In this document: positions 33,819 to 46,200 of the stretch, piece after piece
Layout: each line of letters opens with the position of its first letter
Numbering within the stretch: the first letter of the stretch is position 1
Assembly (NCBI GenBank): GCA_936450465.1
Contig: OW388293.1
Coordinates: 87,876,134 to 87,940,133, forward strand
Direction: 5' to 3'
Length of the DNA stretch: 64,000 bases
Origin: Gibbula magus
Taxonomy: Eukaryota; Mollusca; Gastropoda; Trochida; Trochidae
Translations under genes and position numbers: made by a program
Notes under the pieces: model-generated
Database searches by the model: none
Seen by the model: only the letters and a program-made list of their open reading frames with translations
What the model was told of the DNA's origin: nothing

Positions 33819-34226
33819 GCAGTGAGCTGCCTCTTGAAGTAGCCCTGGTATTATTCACCATTAAGTCAACAAAGTCTGGATTATTACGACTGTGATTGTT
33901 GTGTGTGCGGTGGAGCGAGCAGTCAACAATCAATGAGTCTAAGTGGCTGTGAGCAACAGATCTGTGCTGTGTATACCACCTGATATTTACCTCGTGTATC
34001 TATCTACCTGTGTTATTAACTCTAGTCTGAGTGTAGCCAACATTGTCATGTAGATCTACAGTAGGTATTTGAGTTTCAGACCATGGGGGAGATGATCAGT
34101 GGACCGTGACACGTGGCTTGTTTGATTCTACATAATCAACACCTAGTGGAGTCACATTCATCAAGTGAGATCAGAAGAGCGAGAGCCGCTGAGAGACAGA
34201 CAGACAGACAGACTGATCGAGCTGCC

Positions 34227-34287
34227 ATGTCGTGGCACGGTGACTCCGGGGTGCCCGCAGCCTCTCGACCCCAGACCAATGTGCCAG
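34227..34287 (+). CDS. unknown coiled-coil gene, exon 1 (MSWHGDSGVPAASRPQTNVP)
   Basis: ATG in context CTGCCATGTC, 61 nt, donor CCAG|GTACAC, phase 1. Chosen because the split codon G|AT joins exactly to the next exon. Confidence 0.65.
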
Positions 34288-37200
34288 GTACACTCCCCTT
34301 TCTCTACTGGCAGGATCACACATACATAGGGCAGCTAGGCAAACTGACCAAGGTTACTTTGGATATTTAGAGTTGACAAACTAATATCTGCAATAATTGA
34401 AATCTGTTAGTTACAAAATATTGTCAAGATGAGACCGAGACCCCCATAACAGCCAGAGGGCAACAGACCAATTAATATTTTATTTGATTATGTTGATAAA
34501 AATAAGTTCTCGTGATCTCCACAAACTCTATTTGCAGCTATTGTGACATTCTCTTCCCACAGAGGTTACTCCCTTCTGTTCTACATCGCTTAAAATCGAG
34601 GGCAAAAATGGAGTGTCCTGTTTGGTTGTAGTTAGTTGTGCAATCAGCAATGTTATTGTAAAAGTGACATTTGCCAATGTCACGTCATAATGATAGAATA
34701 AACGAAGATAAAAGTTTGCTCCTTTAATGAGATTTCCTCAAAATATGCTATTTGATTTTGTGAAAATTATTGATCATTAACAGGCTTATAAATAAAGAAG
34801 ACCAAATCAGAAACAAATACCCAAAATACTTTATTCGTGTTACTTACATCAGACATATTTGAAGGACATATACTAATCATAGTACTATGACATGACCGCT
34901 GAAAGATGAGGTTCCCCTTTCCCCTGCTAGGGAATTTTGCTGGAGTCTAGAAATTCAGGTCATGTAGAACACAGGCTAGGATCAGAAATATGAAGGGAGT
35001 AACCTCTGTGGAAAGAGCATGCTATTGTGATTCTTTTCAATGGAATATATGAAGAACTTTTTGTAACAAATCAGTATAAATAGTTAATATTTTATGCAAT
35101 GTATAAATATAAGTTTAAAATTCTCCACACATGTTTTGCTGAGTGTTTAAGCGGTGCAGCTATTGTGTTGTGTTGTTGTTTCAAATTATGCAGTGCTGCT
35201 ATTGTGTTGTTTGTTGTTTCAGATTAAGCGGTGCTGCTATTGTGTTGTGTTGTTTGTTGTTTCAAATTAAGCGGTGATGCTATTGTGTTGTTTGTTGTTT
35301 CAGATTACCAGAAGATGCTGCAGACCTCCCAGTATTCAGGTCAGTCGGTGCATCTGTACTCGTCTTCTCAGTTCTCTGGTCTTGTGTACTGACACATCAC
35401 ACGTAACTCTAACATAACTGTTCAAGTGTTGTTACACTTCACACGTAACTCTAACATAACTGTTCAAGTGTACTGACACTTCACACGTAACTCTAACATA
35501 ACTGTTCAAGTGTTGTTACACACACTTCACACAGTTCATAGCCCAACTCTACTGTTGTGCTTATTATTAAATGCAGAGGACATGATATCTAAACACTGAA
35601 ATCAGAACATCTAAACACTGAAATCAGAACATTTAAACACTGAAATCAGAACATCTAAACACTGAAATCAGAACATCTAAACACTGAAATCAGAACATCT
35701 AAACACTGAAATCAGAACATCTAAACATTGAAAACAGAGCTTCTGAACACTGAAATCAGAACATCTAAACACTGAAATCAGAACATCTAAACACTGAAAT
35801 CAGAACATCTAAACACAGAAATCAGAACATCTAAACAGTGAAAACAGAGCTTCTAAACACTGAAATCAGAACATCTAAACACTGAAATCAGAACATCTAA
35901 ACACTGAAATCAGAACATCTAAACACAGAAATCAGAACATCTAAACACTGAAATCAGAACATCTAAACACAGAAATCAGAACATCTAAACACTGATATCA
36001 GAACATCTAAACACAGAAATCAGAACATCCAAACACTGAAATCAGAACATCTAAACACTGAAATCAGAACATCTAAACACTGAAATCAGAACATCTAAAC
36101 ACTGAAATCAGAACATCTAAACACTGAAATCAGAACATCTAAACACAAATCCGATTAGAATGAGTTCATTCTGTCCTAAAGCTGAGTCCATTATGCAAAT
36201 CATAAATGCTCTCTGCAGACACAACCATCTTCTGAAAGCTGAGACCATTTTGAGCATTGTAGGATCCAACAAAAACGTCTCATTCACTATGTCAAAACAA
36301 GTTAAACAGCCCCATGCTCATAGACAGTCAACACATATAGCCTGCCAATCTGTCTGAAGGAATTGCACCAACTCTGGAAGAGAATCAGATTGCCTATAAC
36401 AGGCAAGGTCAACTCGTCCCATGCAAGCTCAATCGGTGCCGCATCAGGCGACTATATAGGCCAAACCATTCATCTTGGATGAGAAAATCGTTAACAATTC
36501 TTGCACACTGTAGTTTGGCATTGTCATCTTGAAGAACAGAACATGCTCCAATTTGGCAATGACTGGGTACAAGTGTTGTAGGTTCGCAAATGAGTTCGTA
36601 TGGTCTGGTCAGATACTACCTGACTACCAGTTACATTTTAATGTTCATTTGCCAAAGGAGATTCTTAATTGTAGATTTGGTAAATGTATTACTTGAGATA
36701 ACTTAAATATTCAACCTTAGATAATAAATCAATGAAATCTTGATGAGCTCCAGAGCCGATGGCTCTAGTATGGCTGTAGTATGGCGGCTGAGATCTTGAT
36801 TTCAATCAGATTGTGTTTAGTTACAGTTGAATCAATGTTGTCCCGGTTTGTGCATCTAAAGTTTTTAGTTTGGGGCTGATGTTATCTGGTTTCTGCTCTG
36901 CACAAACTCTTGTCTTGACTCTGTTGTGCACTATTTTCTCGTTTATTCTTTGTACCAAACTGTTAGCTTGTTTATGCTGCAGGTTGGCGAGACCCGAAGC
37001 ACCTGGACAGTGGACAGACGCTGGTCCCCTCCCCAGTAGTGAGACAGCCCGACACGTCCCCCAACAAGCTTGGCTCCCACGCCTACCTCCCTTCAAAGTA
37101 TGGGCTGGTGGCTGGGTCCACACTCTACCCAGAGTCTCAGTTCTCAGACCCACGCCTGGGGGAGAGAGCGGTGCAGTACTCGTCCCGAGGGGGCGACACT

Positions 37201-40200
37201 GTCTACAGGTTTGTGCAGCTACATTGTGCAGTCTCCTAAGTTTGACAGTACCCAATCATGGAGTACACAGTTCTATGGATATAGCATTTCTTTATTGCAG
37301 GAGTGCGACGTTTCAAGCAAATGATCATCATTTTTTCTAACGGTGTTAGCATCCACACCGAAATGTCGCATTCCTGCAATAAATAAGTTATATAGGGCAA
37401 ACTGACCGAGGTTCGGACAGTGTTCCGATTCAAATATTATGAAAGACTGTCTAATAAATGACTATCTGTAAAATGTCAATTTCAGCAAATCAAAATATTA
37501 AATATAAAGTATTTTACTCGATTTTGACATAAACATGCTGAATTGATTTCGAATAACCAAAAAATAATGGTTTCAGTTGCATATACCAAATCGCCCGAGG
37601 TTAGGACATTCTTTTTCAGAAGGGATCCTCCTTGGGGTACATATAGCATAAAAATCCTATTTTTTGAGTTATGAAAGTTAGAATTTAATATTTTTAATAA
37701 AATAACCGTAAAAATAATAAATTACTAAAAAATAAACATTTGGACCACCCTAAGTGGGCCCCTACCCTGGCGGTTGCTAGTGACGCCAAGGGCAGATAAC
37801 TCTAACTCACCACTTATAAATCAGTCATTCAAGAGAGAAGACGTGTTTCAGAATTTGTTCAGTGTCGCAGATTTTCTTAAGAAATGGACCAAGATCTCAA
37901 TACTGTAGGAGTGGTAACCTTTTCTTATATTGTCTCGGCAGAGTTTCTCCATTTATTGTCGCATTCTTACCTCGTAATTACGTTTTTTACCTTGTCTACG
38001 TGGTCAGTTTGACAACGTGGCGGGAAAAAACGACCATCATGGCGGCCCTTTTGTATTTTTCGTTTCTCTTTCCACAGAGTTCGAAAGTGTTTTTGGGTCG
38101 TTTATGTTGGTGTACGATAGGTTTATGTAGGATGCACGGCAGTTTCCATCCCTTTCTGGTCAGTTTTGACTTTCCGATCGGGATTGGCACTTAGTCGTTT
38201 TTTCATGTCAGCCATGTTTGTTTACATGTTTTTCATTCAGGCATCAGGTACGTATCAATGGCTTGCATTTATTTTTTATAAATATGCAGGACTAATTTAA
38301 CTACCTCTGCCGGGGGTCTTTTGCATTTGTTTTGTTTACATATGCACTTTCCTACCCCCACCCCCATTGGCCTCACACTCTGACTGTTGGATTTTTCAGT
38401 CCTTCACTCAGTGTTCGGGGTGTAGCGTCAGACTACCTCCTGCTGACAAGCATGACAAGTGTCTCAAGTGTCTAGCGGAGGATGGGCACGACGACAGCAG
38501 GTGTAATGTCTGCCTTGACTTCACCCCCAAGACCAGGAAGTCCAGACACCAGGACTTCCAGTATTTCTTCAAGCTGATTAAGGAGGGTGCCGACGTTGCA
38601 TCAGTCGATCCCCCCTCTAAAGTTAAGAGGAAGTCGGGCAAGGGTAAGGGCTCTGGTAAGGCCCGTCCCTCAGATAAAGCTCTCTCTTCTTCTCCTCCTA
38701 CACTCGTTAGAGAATCGGAGGAGGAGGTTGAGTTGCAGCCCCCTGTCTTAGAAAGACAGGTTCCCTTCCCAACTGCACCTTTTGACATAAATCAGTTCTC
38801 ACAATTATTGCATGAGCAGATGAAGGGAAAATTCTGGCTGAGGCGGTCTCGGGGCTCCGTAAGGAGTTCCAGGCCCCGAGGTTGGCAGACCCGGATGCAC
38901 CAGCGCAGCCCGGAGTCCCTATTGGCTCCGGTGGCGCCGGGGGTGGCGGCAACCAAGGCTCCGACCTTGCTATGCCGTCCATCCCCAAGCTCCAGGCTAC
39001 CGAGCTCGCTCGGAGCCTTCGGAGCCAATCCAGGGTGCGAAGCGCCAGGGTGCCGTCGGCTACGCCGAGCAACCCTGAAGCCTCTCGGCGCCAGGAGACC
39101 CGAGCCACGGAGCCGGGCTCCGAGCCTGGGTCCACGGGACCGGGTTCGGGGGTGGTCACGAAAGTCGCGGGGCAGACTGTGCTGACGCCCATCGTTCGCA
39201 TCAGGTCTTCCTCTCCCATCGATTCAGTCGTCGATTCCTCTTTGGAGGTCTCCGACGTCTTGGATCGGGGGGATGGGGAAGACATCGACGACCTCATGGA
39301 GGTCGATGTCGATGCGGATGATGTGGTGGACGCTAGGGATGTCCCCCTTACACCGACTTTCGCACTGAGGCAGATGCGCGATAGAATCGCTGTTGCTCTG
39401 CCTCAGGTGGTGATCCCGGCCCCGATCTCTAGTGGATTTCGCCTTCCGGGGGATTCTTTCTCCGCCCCGAAGGCACCACAGGTGCAGCTTAGCCTGCTCC
39501 CTTCCCTCGAGGCTGAGAGCATTACTCCTCAACTGGTCGGCACCAGGGTACGGGTTGATTGCCCGGACCTGGTGAAGAGGTACCAGATCGGTGAGGAGGG
39601 TTTGTTCGATGTCCCGGGGGTCGGTGAGTACGTGCTTGCCCTCACCTCCCTTGCTGGGTCTGGGACCCAATCCCTTCTGGGGAAGCAAGGCCGCCGTGTA
39701 CCTCCCTTCACCCAGCAGGCCTCACACTTGCGCTCGGCGTTTAGGTCCTTCGAGGACTCTTTCCGCAACGCAGCGCAGCAAGTGCGAGTGTCCGTGCATG
39801 GGGCCTATCTCTCGGCGCTTCAGTCGGAGATAGTAGGGAGGTTGGGAGACCCCGAGTCCGACTCGGTGGTTCTCCTTTCGCAGTCGGTGGGGGTCGGGAC
39901 CCATTTGGCTCGTGACGCTCTGCGTAGCGCATCTAGCCAGATGATGGTCGCCGTGATGGGCATGAGGCGTCTCTGGCTGTCGACTGTGTCGGCGGGTCAG
40001 GACACCCATGCGCGGCTCCTAGCTCTGCCTTTCCGGTTGGGGGACTCCCTCTTCCCGGGGGCGCAGCAGGTGCTGAAGGATGCTGTGGAGGTGGCGACGG
40101 TTTGTAAGGACACTGAGCTCCTTACAAAACCGCCACCTACCAAAAAGAACAAGCGTCCTTTCCCCAAGGTTTCGCAGACTCCGTCGGCGGGAGAGGCTCC

Positions 40201-43200
40201 GGAGTGGATCAAACCGCTCCACTACCAGGGCCAGAAACCAAGGGGCGGCAAGCAGGCACGCGGGGGAAAGTCTTCCAACAGGCCTTTTCGGGGGGGCCGG
40301 AAACCCAATCAGGGTTCCTAACCCCTCCAGTGCCCGAGGTGTCTCCCAAAATTCCGGCAGCCCGAGAGCTGCCGGAGACGGGGGTTCACTGCCTGCAGCC
40401 AAACATCCCAGTAGGTGGGCGTCTGAAGAGGTTCCTTCCGGCTTGGTCCAAGGTAACCGACAACCCCTGGGTCCTGTCCACGCTCAGGGACGGACACCTG
40501 CCTCGGTGGAAGGTCGAGCCACCGGTTTTCTCCGGGATACGGTACACTCCGGTCCCCTCTGTGCCGGAGAAAGCCGAAATCCTCAGGTCCGAGCTGCGAG
40601 CTTTGCTCCAGAAGTCGGCCATAGAGGTGGTCCCCCCAGGTCAGGAGCAGAGTGGATATTATTCCACCTACTTCATTGTTACCAAGAAAGACGGGGGGTT
40701 CAGACCGATCCTCAACCTCAAGTATCTCAACCTGAAGATAGAGGTTCCATCGTTCAAGATGGAGACTTTGAGGTCGGTCATAGCGTCCGTAGAGGCAAAC
40801 GAGTGGCTTTCCTCGATAGACCTCAAGGACGCGTATCTCCACGTCCCAATGCACCCAGAGTTCAAGAAATATCTGAGGTTTGCTTTCGACGGGACGTGCT
40901 ATCAGTTCACGGTTCTACCCTTCGGCATCTCTACGGCGCCAAGGGTGTTCACGAAACTTATGTTGATTCCCGCTCAGGTCGCCAGGGCACGAGGTCGATT
41001 TTGTCACCCGTACCTGGACGATTGGTTGGTCAGGGCGCTGTCTCAGGCCTTGAACCAGGCGGCCACCATGGAGATTATCAACTTGTTGGTATCCCTGGGC
41101 TGGATAATCAACCTGAAGAAATCGGACCTGAAGCCCTCTCAGGATCAGATCTTCCTCGGGGCCAGGTTCCAGACGGATCTGAAGACGGTATCTCTCGCTC
41201 CAGACCGAGTTCTGAAGGTTCAGAGGGCCACGCTTTTGTTCCTAGAGTCCCACAGTCACACTGCTCGCAAATGGCTCCAGTTACTGGGGTTCATGGCGGC
41301 AACAGTGGACGTGGTTTACAGAGCTCGACTTCGGATGAGACCAGTTCAGCAGGCTCTAGCCAGTCTGTGGTCTCACTCCGAGAGTTACGAGAAGCAGCTC
41401 GAGACTCCGGGGTGGCTCTCGCCGCATCTTTTATGGTGGACCAGTTTAGAGAACCTCGCGAGGGGTATCTCTCTGGTGACGCCAGTGCCCTCGTGCACAG
41501 TCCAAACAGACGCTTCGCTCTCGGGCTGGGGAGGGGTCTTGGGGCCCCACTCGGCGTCGGGGCTTTGGTCCCAGGCCGAGGCCAGCCTGCACATCAACGT
41601 GTTAGAGCTGAAGGCAGTCAGGCTGGTGTTCGAACGCTTTCAACAGAGGCTTCGTCATCAAGTGGTTTGTCTAGAAATGGACAACCAGACAGCCATGTCG
41701 TACATCCTGAAGCAAGGCGGGACAGTGTCCCCAGTACTTCTTCAGGAGTCATGGGAGTTCCTCCTGTGGTGCGACAAGTTCGACATCACAGTCCTACCGG
41801 TTTACCTTCCGGGGGTGGACAATGTGAGGGCGGACGCGCTATCGCGCAGAATCCTTGCCCCACACGAATGGATGCTCGACCCGGAGATATTCGCAACTAT
41901 CTCCCGGTTGTTCGGGTCATTCCAGGTGGATCTGTTTGCGTCAGAGATGAACAATCAGACCCCAGTGTATTGCTCCCGGCTGCCAGACCCAAGGGCGGTG
42001 GCTGCGGACGCATTCGCGCTAGAATGGACCGACAGAGTACTGTGGGCCTTCCCACCAGTGCCTCTGATTTCCAAGGTCCTGTCACAGCTAGCGGTTCAGC
42101 CAGCTCGTCTGCTGGTGCTGCTCACGCCGCTGTGGATAGCGCAGTCCTGGTTTCCACTGGTACTCAGGTTTCTGGTTTCGCCACCTGTGCTGTTACCGTG
42201 TCGACCAGGACTGCTGGCTCAGGAGGGCAAGCCACACCCCAAACCAGAGGTTCAATGGGTGGCTTGGCCTCTATCCGGAATCGCCTCCAAGAGGACGGTA
42301 TTCCTGCACGAGTTGCAGACACAATACTGGCTTCGAGGAGGGATTCGACAAACGTTCAGTACGAGGATAGATGGGCCTGTTATGCGCGCTGGTGTAGAGG
42401 TAGAGGGCTGCCAGATCCCTTTTCTACGTCTCTAGTGGCGGTTCTGGAATTCCTTCAATCCAGACTAGATGCTGGCTTAGCCGCATCGACAGTCAGGGGA
42501 TATTCCACAGCCATCTCTGCTTTTCACATACCGGTGGATGGTGCCCTCCTAGGTGCCCATCCCCTGGTCCAGCGCTTCTTAGCAGGTGTGGACAGAATCC
42601 GGCCTCCTGTGAGGCGGATCAGCCCTTCATGGGACCTATCCATAGTACTAGATTGGCTGTCAGGACCCAAGTTTGGGGACCTGGCAAGCCTTTCTTTGCA
42701 GTTACTTACTTGGAAGACGGCCTTCCTTGTAGCGGTCACGTCCGGCAGGCGGGTAGGAGACATCCATGCGATGTCCTCCGATCCCGAGCTGACTGTCTTT
42801 CACAGAGACAGAGTCAGCATTAGACTGCCGGACTCCTATCGCCCGAAGGTCGATCATTCGTTTCACATTACTGCTCCTATTGAGCTGCCCGCGCTACACA
42901 AGCCGGCAGCCTCGGGTTCAGTAAGTTCTCGCCCCCATTTTCTGGACGTGCGCAGAACTCTTAAGAAGTATCTTTCCCGTACTGCCACAGTCAGACGGGA
43001 TAAGCAGCTTTTCTGTTGTTATGGGGGAGCCAGCCCAGGGGCTCCCGCCTCCAAACAGACGATATCAAGGTGGATTGTGTCGGCCATTGTACTGGCTTAC
43101 ATCCATAGGGGCATGAGCCCGCCTGAAGGTCTGAAGGCTCATTCGGTTAGGGCAGTAGCGACGTCAAAAGCGTTCGCTGCGGCCCTGCCCATCGAAGAGA

Positions 43201-46200
43201 TCTGCTCCGCAGCTATCTGGAGCCGTCCGAGCACGTTCATTCGGCATTATCAGCTGGATAAGCACTCCAGAGAGCGTGCTCGGTTCGGTCAGACAGTTCT
43301 CTCCAGTGGGCAGAGTCATAACTCCTCTAGCTGAATGAGCTTTCCGAGGTTGTTTTTAACTTTGTCACTGTTGTTGGTACTAACATCACGAAGTGCACTC
43401 CCGAAAAGAGAATAAAAACCCTGCATAAAAGACAGGGGGCTGCTTCTCAGGGGTTTTAGTAGGGGTGTTTATGCCATTTTTGTACTCCTCCCATAGTCCT
43501 TTTCCAAAAAAAGGGGGGGGGGGGGGGGGGGTGCATTTGACTCAATGCTAAATGATGCCTGTTTTAAGGCATTTTTGATTAGTATTTCCCTGATCCACTG
43601 GCACGTCCCATCCCTTGGAGTCGGCCTTAGGATGTTCAGGTTAGTTGCTCCTTTTCCATTCTTTATTTTTAAGGAATTATCCGCGAGCATCTTTATTTTG
43701 TACAGTCTAGCAGACAGAATTCCACTCCCAGGACTCTGCTTTGGGAGTCTGTTTTATGCTATATGTACCCCAAGGAGGATCCCTTCTGAAAAAGAATCGA
43801 ACCAACCTGCAGAGGTTGCAGATTCTTTGAAGAGGATCCTCCTTGGGGTAGGGCCACCCGCCTCCCCTTATTCTGTCTGCCTGTCAGATTTATAAGTGGT
43901 GAGTTAGAGTTATCTGCCCTTGGCGTCACTAGCAACCGCCAGGGTAGGGGCCCACTTAGGGTGGTCCAAATGTTTATTTTTTAGTAATTTATTATTTTTA
44001 CGGTTATTTTATTATTTACTCCAGAGAGCTTGCTCGGTTCGGTCAGACAGTTCTCTCCAGTGGGCAGAGTCATAACTCCTCTAGCTGAATGAGCTTTCCG
44101 AGGTTGTTTTTAACTTTGTCACTGTTGTTGGTACTAACATCACGAAGTGCACTCCCGAAAAGAGAATAAAAACCCTGCATAAAAGACAGGGGGCTGCTTC
44201 TCAGGGGTTTTAGTAGGGGTGTTTATGCCATTTTTGTACTCCTCCCATAGTCCTTTTCCAAAAAAAGGGGGGGGGGGGGGGGGGGTGCATTTGACTCAAT
44301 GCTAAATGATGCCTGTTTTAAGGCATTTTTGATTAGTATTTCCCTGATCCACTGGCACGTCCCATCCCTTGGAGTCGGCCTTAGGATGTTCAGGTTAGTT
44401 GCTCCTTTTCCATTCTTTATTTTTAAGGAATTATCCGCGAGCATCTTTATTTTGTACAGTCTAGCAGACAGAATTCCACTCCCTGGACTCTGCTTTGGGA
44501 GTCTGTTTTATGCTATATGTACCCCAAGGAGGATCCCTTCTGAAAAAGAATCGAACCAACCTGCAGAGGTTGCAGATTCTTTGAAGAGGATCCTCCTTGG
44601 GGTAGGGCCACCCGCCTCCCCTTATTCTGTCTGCCTGTCAGATTTATAAGTGGTGAGTTAGAGTTATCTGCCCTTGGCGTCACTAGCAACCGCCAGGGTA
44701 GGGGCCCACTTAGGGTGGTCCAAATGTTTATTTTTTAGTAATTTATTATTTTTACGGTTATTTTATTAAAAATATTAAATTCTAACTGTCATAACTCAAA
44801 AAATAGGATTTTTATGCTATATGTACCCCAAGGAGGATCCTCTTCAAAGAATCTGCAACCTCTGCAGGTTGGTTCGAGTTTTGACCTAACTTCGAACAGT
44901 ACCACCTAATGTTCAAGCATGCGTAAATGGTTTACACTATTTATCAAAATGATTCTTAATGTCCAAAAAGACATGATGAATAGTCCTTGAACAAGAATAT
45001 ATCCTTATTTAAACTACTGGAAGTAATATGTCACTTATACAGAGCATGCTTTCCGATTATAAAATTATACATCCTTAGTAACTGTCGCACGCGTCGTTAG
45101 AATATATATGAAGTCACAATCAAATTCACAGGCATTGACGCAAAAAGGGTCTTGAGCGCTAAACTTCTCATTGTCTAACTTAATGCTGTTGTCATAAATG
45201 TGAAACTGTAATGTTTCTGCATATTTTCTAGTTTTTCCACCTGTCATTTAAAACAATGCAAGTGTTTACAAAGAAAATGTATTTAGTGTCCGAACCATGG
45301 TCAAAACTGTCCGAACCAAGGTCATTTTGACATATTATCAAAATCTCAATACTTAACCTAAGAATCGCAATTAAAGTACCAATAATCAAAGTCATTGTAA
45401 TAAATTATTTTTCTTTTTCTATATTCATAGTATCATACAGTTTGATATATTCTGGAGCGTCCTATATGTTCTGAACTGTGCACAAACAATTACATTAAAA
45501 GAAATTTTTCGCAAATTTGTTCATAAAACCGTGAATTGAACCTCACGCAAAAGTTAGTTTAAAAAAAAATTCAAACTATCAAGTATTTATCAAAAGAATA
45601 TACAAATAGAACATATTGAAAAGGTCAATTTTGAAATAAACATATTACAGTTATTGCAGTTATTATTGCGTCTGCTCCGAGTGAAAAGTGTCCGAAGTTC
45701 GGGCGACTTCGGGTGGTGTCCGAACCTTGGTTAGTTTGCCCTACCAATTGAACTCAGTCAGTTTGCCCTACCAATTGAACTCAGTCAGTTTGCCCTACCA
45801 ATTGAACTCAGTCAGTTTGCCCTACCAATTGAACTCAGTCAGTTTGCCCTACCAATTGAACTCAGTCAGTTTGCCCTACCAATTGAACTCAGTCAGTTTG
45901 CCCTACCAATTGAACTCAGTCAGTTTGCCCTACCAATTGAACTCAGTCAGTTTGCCCTACCAATTGAACTCAGTCAGTTTGCCCTACCTATTGAACTTGT
46001 TTCTCCTTCATGTAACCAACTTGTAAATGCCTCTTACAGGAGTATTCAATCAATCAAGTTGTGTTTGAATTCCATCCATTCCTGGACCAACGCTTTGTTT
46101 GCAATGCAGGCTAATTTATGGACATGGGTTAGTTATATATATATCAAAATAAAAAAGATGAAGTTGAAATAAGTTTGGCTAACGTTTTCAAAAGGTACAT

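Larger units (their letters stand above)
37609..44877 (+). mobile_element. DIRS-type tyrosine-recombinase retrotransposon, near complete
   Basis: Order: inverted terminal repeat (about 37609-37840), gag-like frame, reverse transcriptase/RNase H, tyrosine recombinase, internal complementary region, inverted terminal repeat (about 44640-44877). The internal region at 43762-43850 joins the complements of both outer ends: CCCTTCTGAAAAAGAA mirrors the left end TTCTTTTTCAGAAGGG and TCGAACCAACCTGCAG mirrors the right end CTGCAGGTTGGTTCGA. This is the defining DIRS structure and fixes the borders. No target duplication is expected or seen. The 3' part, 43264 to about 44013, is duplicated in tandem. 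It lies in intron 3 of the unknown gene. Confidence 0.92.
37393..45743. mobile_element. TIR element interrupted by the DIRS retrotransposon
   Basis: TAGGGCAAACTGACCGAGGT at 37393 and the complement of ACCTTGGTTAGTTTGCCCTA ending at 45743 are inverted ends (25 of 27). If the ends are GGGCAAAC, a TA duplication is possible. Subterminal GGTTCGGACA/TGTCCGAACC motifs recur at about 37410, 45290, 45320 and 45715. Without the DIRS insertion it is about 1.1 kb and has no transposase. Confidence 0.68.

Noticed and set aside
40080..42254. Upstream extension of the DIRS recombinase frame (to 1084 codons)
   Set aside because: The extra residues overlap the well-supported reverse transcriptase in another frame and have no family similarity; openness reflects GC-rich codon bias.
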